Shown in pieces: positions 23,607 through 31,460 of a stretch of DNA of 35,347 bases. Numbering within the stretch: position 1 is the first letter of the stretch; every line of letters begins with the position of its first letter. The translations under genes and the position numbers were made by a program. This DNA is from Candidatus Poribacteria bacterium (GTDB taxonomy: Bacteria > Poribacteria > WGA-4E > WGA-3G), in contig JAJEET010000060.1 in NCBI GenBank assembly GCA_022820835.1, positions 1 through 35,347 on the forward strand, read 5' to 3'. The notes under the pieces were generated by a model, which worked only from the letters and a program-made list of their open reading frames with translations, was not told the origin of the DNA and made no database searches.

Positions 23607-24020
23607 GTGGACGCTATTTTACAAGACGAAATTCTCACCCGTTTTATTTTTTCTTCCAGACACTTCGCTCGCAGAAACGAGACAATAAAATTTGGTGCAT
23701 TTATGCCGCCTTACGCCAGTAAAGATCCACCTTTATATAGCCCAGATATTTCTGTTTACCGTTTATCAGGACTCTCAAATAACGAAAAATGGACGATTGG
23801 TCGGGAATATGTCCAAACAGAAGGTAGATCCATAAAAGCAAGAGCCGATCTTCCGGTGCAAGAAGTTTACAAGAATAAGCTAAAGGTTATATCAGACACA
23901 CAACCTCATGAAAGACATGCCAACATCACACCGTTTCCTCCTGATAGATTAGCATGTCAGAGGTTGGCGACTAAACTTGCGCGTGCCAGTAAATTAGCCA
24001 TTCCGCCCGAAGATATCTAA
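23607..24020 (+). CDS. Small protein, function unknown (second of a pair)
   Basis: 137 residues from a GTG at 23607; AAGGA lies about 8 nt upstream, and the preceding stop TGA is at 23603-23605. Motifs: RFIFSSRHFARRNETIKFGAFMP, SVYRLSGLSNNEKWTIG, ARADLPVQEV and HANITPFPPDRL near the C-terminus. The SVYR-GL-W-G then ARAD then HANI order is one I recall from an uncharacterised small-protein family that travels with the preceding gene type. No catalytic signature is obvious. hsdM starts 68 bp downstream. Confidence 0.55.
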   Translation: MDAILQDEILTRFIFSSRHFARRNETIKFGAFMPPYASKDPPLYSPDISVYRLSGLSNNEKWTIGREYVQTEGRSIKARADLPVQEVYKNKLKVISDTQPHERHANITPFPPDRLACQRLATKLARASKLAIPPEDI

Positions 24021-24088
24021 CTTCAAACCAAAATTATATCACACGTGCCCAATGTGTCTTTTAGTCCATTGATCCTTGAGGTAAATTC

Positions 24089-25549
24089 ATGTCAAACGAA
24101 TCCGCAACAATTGTTCAGAAACTCTGGAATTTCTGTAATGTCCTCCGAGATGACGGGGTTAGTTACGGCGATTACGTCGAACAACTTACGTATCTACTCT
24201 TCCTCAAACTCGCTGACGAACAGACGAAACCGCCTTTCAATAAACCTTCAACAATCCCAGCAGATTTGGATTGGGAAAGTCTCCGCAAGGAAAACGGTAA
24301 AGCGTTAGAAGATCAATACGTCAAAATCCTGCAAGAACTGAGTAATGCCGAAGGCTTACTCGGTGTCATCTTCCGAAAATCGCAGAACCGGATCCAAACC
24401 CCCGCGAACTTGCAACGCCTTATCCACCTCATCAACGTCGAGAACTGGAGCGGGATGACTGCCGACATCAAAGGCACTATCTACGAAGGACTTCTACAGA
24501 AAAACGCCGAAGATACGAAAAGCGGTGCAGGTCAGTACTTCACACCGCGTCCGCTTATCAAGGCGATGGTTACCGTGATGCGTCCCGAACCGATGCAGAC
24601 GATCTGTGATCCAGCGTGTGGCACCGGCGGTTTCTTCCTCGCAGCACACGACTATATCTCTGAAAATTACGGCGGCACGATGACTCGCGAACAGAAGGAA
24701 TTTCTTAGATTTAGCACCTTCGCTGGCACGGACATCGTTGATAATGTTGTCCGCCTCTGTGTGATGAATTTGTACCTGCGCGGTATCGGTGGGACGGAGA
24801 GTCCAATTACAACCGCTGATAGCCTCAGTCGAGACACTGCGGATCGCTACGACATGGTGCTTACAAATCCACCCTTCGGTAACAGGAGCAGTATTACAAT
24901 CGCTGCTGATGGCAGTAAAAGAAACAATCTCGCGTATGAACGCGACGATTTCTGGGCGACGACTTCCAATAAACAGTTCAACTTCCTCCAACATATCAAG
25001 ACGATTCTTAAAACAGATGGACGCGCTGCTGTCGTTCTCCCCGATAATGTCCTTTTTGAACGCGGGGCGGGTGAGATGATTCGCCAGCAGCTGCTCAATC
25101 AATTTGATGTCCATACCCTCTTACGATTGCCTACTGGAATTTTCTATGCCCAAGGCGTTAAGGCAAATGTGCTCTTTTTCGATAAAAAACCAGCGCGCGA
25201 AGAACCGTGGACCCAGAAACTCTGGATCTACGATTTACGGACAAACAAACGCTTTACACTCAAAACAAATCCACTGACAGATAACGATCTGCAAGATTTT
25301 ATCTCTGTCTACAAACCAGAAGATCGAGACACACGGACTGAGACCGATCGGTTTCATGCCTTCGATTATGAGGAACTCATCGAGCGCGGGCATGTTAACC
25401 TTGACCTTTTCTGGCTAAAGGAGGATTCTGTTGAAGACGCAGCAGACCTTCCATCCCCAGATGTATTAGTCGCAGAAATCACAAAAAATTTAGAGACTGC
25501 GTTGGCGCAGTTTCAGAACATCCAAACAGAATTAGATAGTAAGAACTAA
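24089..25549 (+). CDS. hsdM: Type I restriction-modification methylase subunit HsdM
   Basis: 486 residues. N6-adenine methylase that works with HsdS. The N-terminal HsdM_N helical domain (about 1-130) includes YGDYVEQLTYLLFLKLADE. GQYFTPRPLI at 148-157 precedes motif I DPACGTGGF at 174-182. Motif IV NPPF is at 260-263. VVLPDNVLFE and LLRLPTGIFYAQGVKANVLFF match motif order downstream. The C-terminus is complete. GAGG lies 9 nt upstream. The stop TAA is immediately followed by the ATG of a nucleotidyltransferase-DUF89 fusion, so the two are translationally coupled. hsdR is absent; the complex here would methylate only, unless a restriction subunit is encoded elsewhere. Confidence 0.93.
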   Translation: MSNESATIVQKLWNFCNVLRDDGVSYGDYVEQLTYLLFLKLADEQTKPPFNKPSTIPADLDWESLRKENGKALEDQYVKILQELSNAEGLLGVIFRKSQNRIQTPANLQRLIHLINVENWSGMTADIKGTIYEGLLQKNAEDTKSGAGQYFTPRPLIKAMVTVMRPEPMQTICDPACGTGGFFLAAHDYISENYGGTMTREQKEFLRFSTFAGTDIVDNVVRLCVMNLYLRGIGGTESPITTADSLSRDTADRYDMVLTNPPFGNRSSITIAADGSKRNNLAYERDDFWATTSNKQFNFLQHIKTILKTDGRAAVVLPDNVLFERGAGEMIRQQLLNQFDVHTLLRLPTGIFYAQGVKANVLFFDKKPAREEPWTQKLWIYDLRTNKRFTLKTNPLTDNDLQDFISVYKPEDRDTRTETDRFHAFDYEELIERGHVNLDLFWLKEDSVEDAADLPSPDVLVAEITKNLETALAQFQNIQTELDSKN

Positions 25550-27964
25550 ATGAAAACATACCTCCTCGAAAACCTACTCGGTCACGATTTAGAAGAGACG
25601 CTCATAGCGATCTCCGCAGATGCAGACACATTTGAAACTTTCCTCGCGACACTCCCGACGGATGCCGTTGAAAACTACCTCACACCGCAGTGGGTCGTAC
25701 TCGCCGCCGGTAAAGGCACGCGCATTGACCCCACCGGACGCTTGAGCAAAACGTTGGACATTATGTTTGGCGAGCAAAACACACTCCAACGCTCACGACG
25801 CTACCTGCCCGGCAACCGTCCCGATATTGTCGTGATCAACCCACAGATGGCATCCCGTATTGAGAACAGTGAATCTGCGGAACGGTTGTTAGGTGAGAAC
25901 ACTATCCAATGTATCCAAGAAGAGATGAATGGCACAGGGGGCGCGCTACAGGCAGCACTGCCAGCGCTCCAAGACTCCGACGCAGAATGGATCGGCGTAG
26001 CCTTCGGTGATGAACCCTTCTTGGAACGCGCAATCTTCGCACAGACGCTGCTCTCACACTTCCTCTCCGGCGCGGACGTTACCCTCTGCGGTAAAGTCCC
26101 TGAAACAGTTGTGGATAAAGGTGGACTCTTCTTTGATGCTGACGGAAAACTCATCGGAACCAAAGAGTGGTACGATATGACGGAGACAGAGAAACAGGAG
26201 ATGTGGGACCGGTGGTATAACGGCGAAGCGTATACGAACACAGGCATTACACTGATTCGGAAAAGCGCACTGTTAGAACGGATACACCGGTTGCAACCAC
26301 ATCCAAACCGGAACGGCGAACTCCATCACGTCGACCTCATCCGCCACTGCTATGAAGACGGATTAAAAACAAACGCTTTCATCTATCGCGGAGAAGTCCT
26401 GTCCGGCGTGAACCGTTGGTCAAACGTCCTAACCGGCGAAGCGGAACTGTTTGCCCAGACGCGGGAATCTCTGGCACGAAAAGGGGTTCGCGTCGATCCG
26501 AATGCCCAGATTACACTGGAATCTGAAGAAATCGACATCGGTACGGCATGTTATCTCGTCGGTCGAGTACATATCGGAGAACAGGTCCGGATTGGAGATT
26601 ACTGTAGACTTGCAAACGTTACGCTGCGCGGTGCGACAACGATAGGCGATGGGGTCGGGTTAGAAAATGTTTCAGCAAACGATACAACGTTTGAACCGAA
26701 TCCGATCCCAGAAAATTTGGCGGACCCCGTGCGTGGACTTGCAGTCAGCAGCACAATCAAAAATTCCACGTTTGACGCTGCGAGCATCGGGAGCGGTGTC
26801 CAATTGACAGCAGTTGTCGCACGCGGTACGGTGATTCCTGCCGGTATTACGTTGGATAACCGGACACTCGGCGTTCCACCCGCGCAAGTGCCGCCTTCGG
26901 TACCGAAACCGATTTTCGATCAGATTGTACCGACCGGCTATCGTCCAGGGGTCTTCACATTTGGTGAAAAAAAGGACTTACCGGATTGGGAAAACCTACG
27001 CCAGCATGTCCTATCCCACAGTACAAGTGAGTTGATTCCACGTGCAACCGGTATGCCGACCCTACAAGAAACCGTGTCCAAGGCAGTCAAAACGCTTTTG
27101 GATATACGTCGCGCGAACGGGGATTACCTTATTGCGTCCCTCACCTCTGAAGAGATATGGGGCAGCGTCTTTGAGATGGTAACCCTCCATACCGGAAACC
27201 TGAATCCTTACGATTCCGATAAACGCAAGGCACGGCAGACCGCCTTGGAACTGCTACCGGAATTCTGGGATGACGACTGGTCGAAGCGTTTGAAGTTGGT
27301 CGTCACAGGGAATATTGTCGATTATAACAGTGAACGAGTCATGAGAAGGCTAAAAGCGAACCCGAACTATTTCACTGAAGTGCTGCGCGCTGCGGTTAAG
27401 GCACCTTTCGCCATTGACTGTTATGAGCAGTTTAACGAGCAGATTATCAACGGTACACCACAGGAGATTCTCTGGCTCGCCGATAACGACGGCGAAGTCA
27501 TTTTTGACATCGCTTTCATTCAAGACCTCGTTGCGTGTGGACACCGTATCACAGTCGTCGGCAAAGCCGATAACGCCAGCAACGACGCAACGGTCGCTGA
27601 TTTGCGTGAGATCGTGAGTTACCCGCAATTCCAAGCACTACAGGCAGCCGTTCAGAACGGAACCGTTAGACTCATCTCATCAGGTGCGAGGACAATCGGG
27701 ACGAACCTCTATCACGGAACCCCGGAATTCTTCAACGCGCTCTCAGAAACCGACATCGTTATTTCAAAAGGGCAAGGGAATTTCTTTACGACACCCGGTT
27801 GGAAAAAAGATACATATTACCTGCTACTTTCAAAAGGCGTGACGGCGGAACAGAGCACAGGTGTTGTCGCGGATCGGAGTTTGCCAATTGATGGACTGAT
27901 TCTGGCGTATCTCCCCGGCGGAACAGAGCGGACCGCTCCGCTACGCGAACTGTGCCGAAAATAG
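25550..27964 (+). CDS. Fusion: sugar nucleotidyltransferase - left-handed beta-helix - DUF89 phosphatase-like domain
   Basis: 804 residues with three parts. (1) About 45-300: GlmU-type nucleotidyltransferase, with LAAGKGTR at 51-58, a Lys in RLSK near 67, GTGGA at 128-132, GDEPF near 153 and NTGI at 230-233. (2) About 325-435: hexapeptide-like left-handed helix (IDIGTACYLVGRVHIGEQVRIGD, then GATTIGDGVGLENVS). (3) About 480-804: DUF89 (ARMT1/damage-control phosphatase) domain, with NPYD at 552-555, GNIVDYN at 587-593, DNDGE at 645-649, NDAT at 678-681 and KGQGN at 740-744. These are the family's metal and phosphate-binding motifs. An activated-sugar synthesis step joined to a phosphatase that removes damaged sugar phosphates is a reasonable guess. 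No Shine-Dalgarno is seen; it starts directly on the hsdM stop. The link to restriction is unclear. Confidence 0.85.
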   Translation: MKTYLLENLLGHDLEETLIAISADADTFETFLATLPTDAVENYLTPQWVVLAAGKGTRIDPTGRLSKTLDIMFGEQNTLQRSRRYLPGNRPDIVVINPQMASRIENSESAERLLGENTIQCIQEEMNGTGGALQAALPALQDSDAEWIGVAFGDEPFLERAIFAQTLLSHFLSGADVTLCGKVPETVVDKGGLFFDADGKLIGTKEWYDMTETEKQEMWDRWYNGEAYTNTGITLIRKSALLERIHRLQPHPNRNGELHHVDLIRHCYEDGLKTNAFIYRGEVLSGVNRWSNVLTGEAELFAQTRESLARKGVRVDPNAQITLESEEIDIGTACYLVGRVHIGEQVRIGDYCRLANVTLRGATTIGDGVGLENVSANDTTFEPNPIPENLADPVRGLAVSSTIKNSTFDAASIGSGVQLTAVVARGTVIPAGITLDNRTLGVPPAQVPPSVPKPIFDQIVPTGYRPGVFTFGEKKDLPDWENLRQHVLSHSTSELIPRATGMPTLQETVSKAVKTLLDIRRANGDYLIASLTSEEIWGSVFEMVTLHTGNLNPYDSDKRKARQTALELLPEFWDDDWSKRLKLVVTGNIVDYNSERVMRRLKANPNYFTEVLRAAVKAPFAIDCYEQFNEQIINGTPQEILWLADNDGEVIFDIAFIQDLVACGHRITVVGKADNASNDATVADLREIVSYPQFQALQAAVQNGTVRLISSGARTIGTNLYHGTPEFFNALSETDIVISKGQGNFFTTPGWKKDTYYLLLSKGVTAEQSTGVVADRSLPIDGLILAYLPGGTERTAPLRELCRK

Positions 27965-27969
27965 CCATC

Positions 27970-28827
27970 TCACAAAACCTCACGAGTGAACGTATACACA
28001 TCCCGCAACCACGACGCGTAATAGATACCGTTCGCATAAAAAAAATAAAGCAGTTTCAACCCAACGATACCGATTAAACAGGCACCTAATACCGCGAGCA
28101 GGCTAAAATCCCATCCCCCCATCTTCAGTGTTCGGAGTGAGGTGCGCTGTGCTGCTGTTTCTGGTGAGAACCCACGACTCTCAACCGACTCACCGAGATG
28201 CGTCGCATGCCGTATATTCCCCGCCAAGATTGGACGAAAACTATTGAGGACACCGCGACACGTCGCGAAGAGATTGAGTCGGAGATAACGGAACCCCCGC
28301 AACCGCTGCGAGCGGAATACAGCGGATGCCTCCTTCGCAATCACTGGAACGAAATGCAGCGCCGTCGTCACCATGAAAGCGAGCGTTGCAGGCACGCGTA
28401 ACTGCGCCAATGCGAGGAGCAGATCCCTCGGCTGCGTCGTCCAAACAATATAGCACCCGATTCCGAGCGTCGTGTTGAAACGGAGCGATTGGATAATCCC
28501 ATGAAACAGTCCTTCCCGATAGACGCGGATACCGCCTGTCATCTTCCCAATAAACGGAAAATCGGGGGGTACGAGTGTGAACAGCACGGTGCGCGGAAAT
28601 TCGTTATAGAAGATCGCTTGGCTGTAAATGAGTCCCCACGTCGTAAAAAAGAGGAACGCACAGAGCAACCCGATCTGCCGCCACGTCGGTCGCGATACTG
28701 CAACCAGTGTGAGGCTACCGAGGAAACAGACGAGTAACGCCGTCGGACTGTCCAGTAGGATGACGAGACAACCCGCGATGAGCATCGTCAAGATTTTTGT
28801 GCGCGGTTCGAGTTTGGTATTGCGCAT
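27970..28827 (-). CDS. Energy-coupling factor transporter transmembrane protein EcfT/CbiQ-like
   Basis: 285 residues, with about five or six hydrophobic segments. EcfT joins two ATPases to a substrate-binding S component for vitamin or metal uptake. The two coupling motifs typical of EcfT are seen as LRG at 176-178 (FRSQRLRGFRY) and SRG at 217-219 (ESVESRGFSPE), each in a helix ending with Arg-Gly. No EcfA ATPase or S-component gene is next to it in this window, so partners must be elsewhere. It converges with the fusion gene, with a 5-bp gap. The ATG at 28827 has no clear ribosome site. Confidence 0.75.
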   Translation of the reverse strand: MRNTKLEPRTKILTMLIAGCLVILLDSPTALLVCFLGSLTLVAVSRPTWRQIGLLCAFLFFTTWGLIYSQAIFYNEFPRTVLFTLVPPDFPFIGKMTGGIRVYREGLFHGIIQSLRFNTTLGIGCYIVWTTQPRDLLLALAQLRVPATLAFMVTTALHFVPVIAKEASAVFRSQRLRGFRYLRLNLFATCRGVLNSFRPILAGNIRHATHLGESVESRGFSPETAAQRTSLRTLKMGGWDFSLLAVLGACLIGIVGLKLLYFFYANGIYYASWLRDVYTFTREVL

Positions 28828-28848
28828 TGTGTCTGAGTTTTCCCAGAG

Positions 28849-28878
28849 CCGGTAGGTTCGGTTTCCTAACCGAACCGG
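28849..28878 (+). repeat. Covarying 30-bp hairpin
   Basis: The element starts CCGGTAGGTTCGG and ends CCGAACCGG. GGTTCGGTT (28855-28863) pairs perfectly with AACCGAACC (28868-28876), loop TCCT. Compared with the MITE copy, T-A at the fourth pair of the stem is replaced by G-C. The rest of 28828-28987 shows no further structure. Confidence 0.65.
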
Positions 28879-28987
28879 ACTTCTCTAAAAATTACCGAAT
28901 TAATAAATTAATCTTCATACAGTTTGTGCTACAAAAAGTATAGCAGGTCTGTCCCTTATTGAGCAATCAAAGTTTTCTTTAGCCATT

Positions 28988-30631
28988 TTATTTTGCAACA
29001 TCCGAGTCAAGTTCCTTCGCCTTGTTGAAATCCGCCTTCGCTGCGCCTCTTTTTCCAAGCGACACTTTTACAAGCGCGCGATTGTAGTAAGCTCTGGCAA
29101 AATCAGGTTTGAGACTGACAGTTTTATCAAAATCTTCAATCGCGCTCCCGTAGTCATCAAGTGCCGCATTCGCAATACCACGTATATGGTAGCCGTAAAC
29201 AGTTTGAAAGTCTAAATTAATTGCGGAATCACCATCCTTTATTGCCGATTTATATAGTTTTCGGGCATCCGCTATATCCCCATTATCAGATTCATAATCC
29301 CCCAAGAGAATTTTCGCATAGCCTCGAATAATATAGGCATAAGTATCATGCCGGTTGATACTGATCGCCTTATCAAAGTCGGCAATTGCGGCGTAATAGT
29401 GCCGTTCTGCTGCTTTTAGCTGCCCTTGGTTAGTTGCGGAAATGCCCAAAGAGACCTTCGCGATGCCGCGGTCCGTGTACACGAGAAATTCTGGATCGGA
29501 ATTGATGGCTTTATCATAGTCTTCAATCGCTGCACGATAATACCGTTGTGCCGCTGCGGCGTGTCCACTTATCAATTCAGAGTGCCCAAAGACAGTTTTC
29601 GCGTACCCGCGATTGACATACACGGCAACAGCCCCCGAGTTGAGGTTAATGGCTTTATCAAGGTCCTGAATCGCTGCACGATAGTCCGCTTGCGCTGCCT
29701 TTGACGCATCTTTCTCAAATTTAGAGTGCCCAAGGAGGGTTCTGGCGTACCCACGATTGCTATACATTCCATCCACGTTAGCATAGGTAGGGATTAATGC
29801 AATAAATTTATCAATCGCATCTATCGCACCCGCATAATCATCATCATAGAATGCCCCAGATGCCTTAACAATGTAGGTATAGGCGCGTATGGGGTCTCTC
29901 TTCCGCCATTGTGCTAAAGGTTCTACCGGTCCGGACTGCTTGAGTAGTTCTTTGAGAACATTCGATCCAATGACATATCCGATCGTACTACCGCTACCGG
30001 CAACATTAATACCGATGACTTTACCCTCAGCATCTACCACAGGACCGCCACTATTCCCCGGAAGGGTAGTCGGCGTTACCCGAAGCCACACACCACTCAG
30101 CTTTCCCGGAAGAACGGTGTTTTCCATAGCATTGAACTTATCAATAGGGTGACCTATATAGCCGGTGGAGAAAATAGCCTCACCGCTGCTCACCGCGTCA
30201 CTGTCGCCGAGGGCAAGCGGGATGCCTTCACCCGTTATCTCCAAAATGACGAGGTCGTTATTGGCATCAAACGCTGCGACACCTCGAATTTCATGCGCCG
30301 CGTTATCGCTCCTCACGTGCAAAGAAGCAAGATCCGCATCTGCAACAACGTGGATGTTCGTTGCGATTTTGTCATTTGCCACGAAAAAGCCGCTACCGAT
30401 CATCGGTGAAGAACTATCACCGTATACCACCCGGACCGTAGACGCTTCTACTTTTTCGGCATCAAAACCTTCAGCGACACTAAAAGGTATACCCTTGTCC
30501 ATTGCCGGAATGTGTGGCATCGTGTATATTGGGTGCAATTCAGGATGTTGACGGGTTCGCGCACACGAAAGCATTAACCCAAAAACGAGAAAAACGAGAA
30601 AACTGAGCAATAATTTACGGAGGTGTTTCAC
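28988..30631 (-). CDS. Lipoprotein trypsin-like serine protease with TPR repeats
   Basis: 547 residues. The start is a GTG at 30631, preceded on the coding strand by AAGGGAG. Residues 1-23 form a lipoprotein signal with lipobox LMLSC (Cys 23). A chymotrypsin/DegP-like protease domain covers about 60-230 with the triad H94 (TNIHVV), D126 (ANNDLVILE) and S194 (PGNSGGPV). No PDZ domain follows. Instead about seven TPR-like repeats run from about 250 to the end, each starting near a pattern such as NRGYAKTLLG and ending DYDKAINLNP. Several repeats are spaced about 45-50 residues with an extra helix (AAQRYYRAAI). Expected on the periplasmic side of a membrane, acting as a protease that recruits partners through TPRs. 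Confidence 0.85.
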   Translation of the reverse strand: MKHLRKLLLSFLVFLVFGLMLSCARTRQHPELHPIYTMPHIPAMDKGIPFSVAEGFDAEKVEASTVRVVYGDSSSPMIGSGFFVANDKIATNIHVVADADLASLHVRSDNAAHEIRGVAAFDANNDLVILEITGEGIPLALGDSDAVSSGEAIFSTGYIGHPIDKFNAMENTVLPGKLSGVWLRVTPTTLPGNSGGPVVDAEGKVIGINVAGSGSTIGYVIGSNVLKELLKQSGPVEPLAQWRKRDPIRAYTYIVKASGAFYDDDYAGAIDAIDKFIALIPTYANVDGMYSNRGYARTLLGHSKFEKDASKAAQADYRAAIQDLDKAINLNSGAVAVYVNRGYAKTVFGHSELISGHAAAAQRYYRAAIEDYDKAINSDPEFLVYTDRGIAKVSLGISATNQGQLKAAERHYYAAIADFDKAISINRHDTYAYIIRGYAKILLGDYESDNGDIADARKLYKSAIKDGDSAINLDFQTVYGYHIRGIANAALDDYGSAIEDFDKTVSLKPDFARAYYNRALVKVSLGKRGAAKADFNKAKELDSDVAK

Positions 30632-30850
30632 AAGTGTCTCCCTTTCAAGCGTTAAAATTTTAGTTTCAAAATTAGAGATCGCCGATTGCCTTCTAATACC
30701 CTATTAGTTGCTAACCGCTCCAATTCTCTTTAGAAAAATGTGAATTTGATATATAGCAAATTGTAAACATAAGTGGACATTTTCGTAGGGTGTTTTTGCT
30801 TGGGTATTTCTTCAAGTTCACCTAACCCCTACGCACATCTGATAAACAAT

Positions 30851-30879
30851 TTGACTGAGACGCACTGATACGGTATAAT
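30851..30879 (+). promoter_or_regulatory. Strong sigma-70-type promoter for the HD/TRAP operon
   Basis: TTGACT (30851-30856), a 17-bp spacer and TATAAT (30874-30879) are 11 of 12 consensus positions. The start codon at 30939 is about 55 bp downstream. Elsewhere in the 307-bp gap (30632-30938) I see no gene; a TGCTATATA extended -10 on the minus strand (30750-30758) might serve the protease. Confidence 0.75.
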
Positions 30880-30938
30880 AAGAACAGCACGTATAACGGA
30901 TCATCTGGATGTACAATCTATATCTTGAGGGAGTGGTA

Positions 30939-31460
30939 ATGAATTTAGAAACGGTTTGGGAGCGGGTGTTGAAGGAGACTTCTGTGGATCCTTACTCTAT
31001 ACACGGACCCGAACACTGGGCGCGCGTGGAAAGAAACGGTCTATATATCGCAGAAAAAACAGGTGCTGATAAAACAATCGTGCAGCTATTCGCCCTGTTT
31101 CATGACTGCAAACGCGTAAACGACGCTATAGACCCTGGGCACGGACTTAGAGGCGCTGAATACGCCGCTAAAATCAAGGATGAACTCATCAATATCTCCT
31201 CTGATGACTTCGATAAACTTTACTACGCCTGTGAATGGCACACAGATAAAAACGAAACAGATGATATAACAGTAGCAGCCTGTTGGGATGCCGATCGGTT
31301 AGATATAGGTCGAGTCGGATTTATCGTGGACGCTCGATACATGAATTCTCAACCCGCAAAGAAAATAGCCGAATCCGGAAACTTTAATCCATTAGAGCGC
31401 ATTCAGATAAGGAATTGGGAGAAATCAAGGGATCCTCTCTTTCAAAACGTAATCCGATGA
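30939..31460 (+). CDS. HD-domain metal-dependent hydrolase
   Basis: 173 residues from the ATG at 30939, chosen because GAGGGAG lies just upstream (an ATG at 30909 is in frame but lacks one). HD signature residues: GPEHWARVERNG with His near the N-terminus, LFALFHDCKR (the HD pair), DPGHGLRGAEYA, and CEWHTDK then CWDADRLDIGRVG with Asp. This matches HD phosphohydrolases acting on nucleotides or phosphate esters. Its stop (TGA, 31458-31460) overlaps the ATG of the TRAP permease, so the two are translationally coupled. It uses a strong promoter at 30851. The substrate is unknown. Confidence 0.8.
   Translation: MNLETVWERVLKETSVDPYSIHGPEHWARVERNGLYIAEKTGADKTIVQLFALFHDCKRVNDAIDPGHGLRGAEYAAKIKDELINISSDDFDKLYYACEWHTDKNETDDITVAACWDADRLDIGRVGFIVDARYMNSQPAKKIAESGNFNPLERIQIRNWEKSRDPLFQNVIR

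Noticed and set aside
20331..28000. A complete type I restriction system
   Set aside because: No HsdR helicase-nuclease motifs were found in any frame of the region. Only the specificity and methylase subunits are supported.
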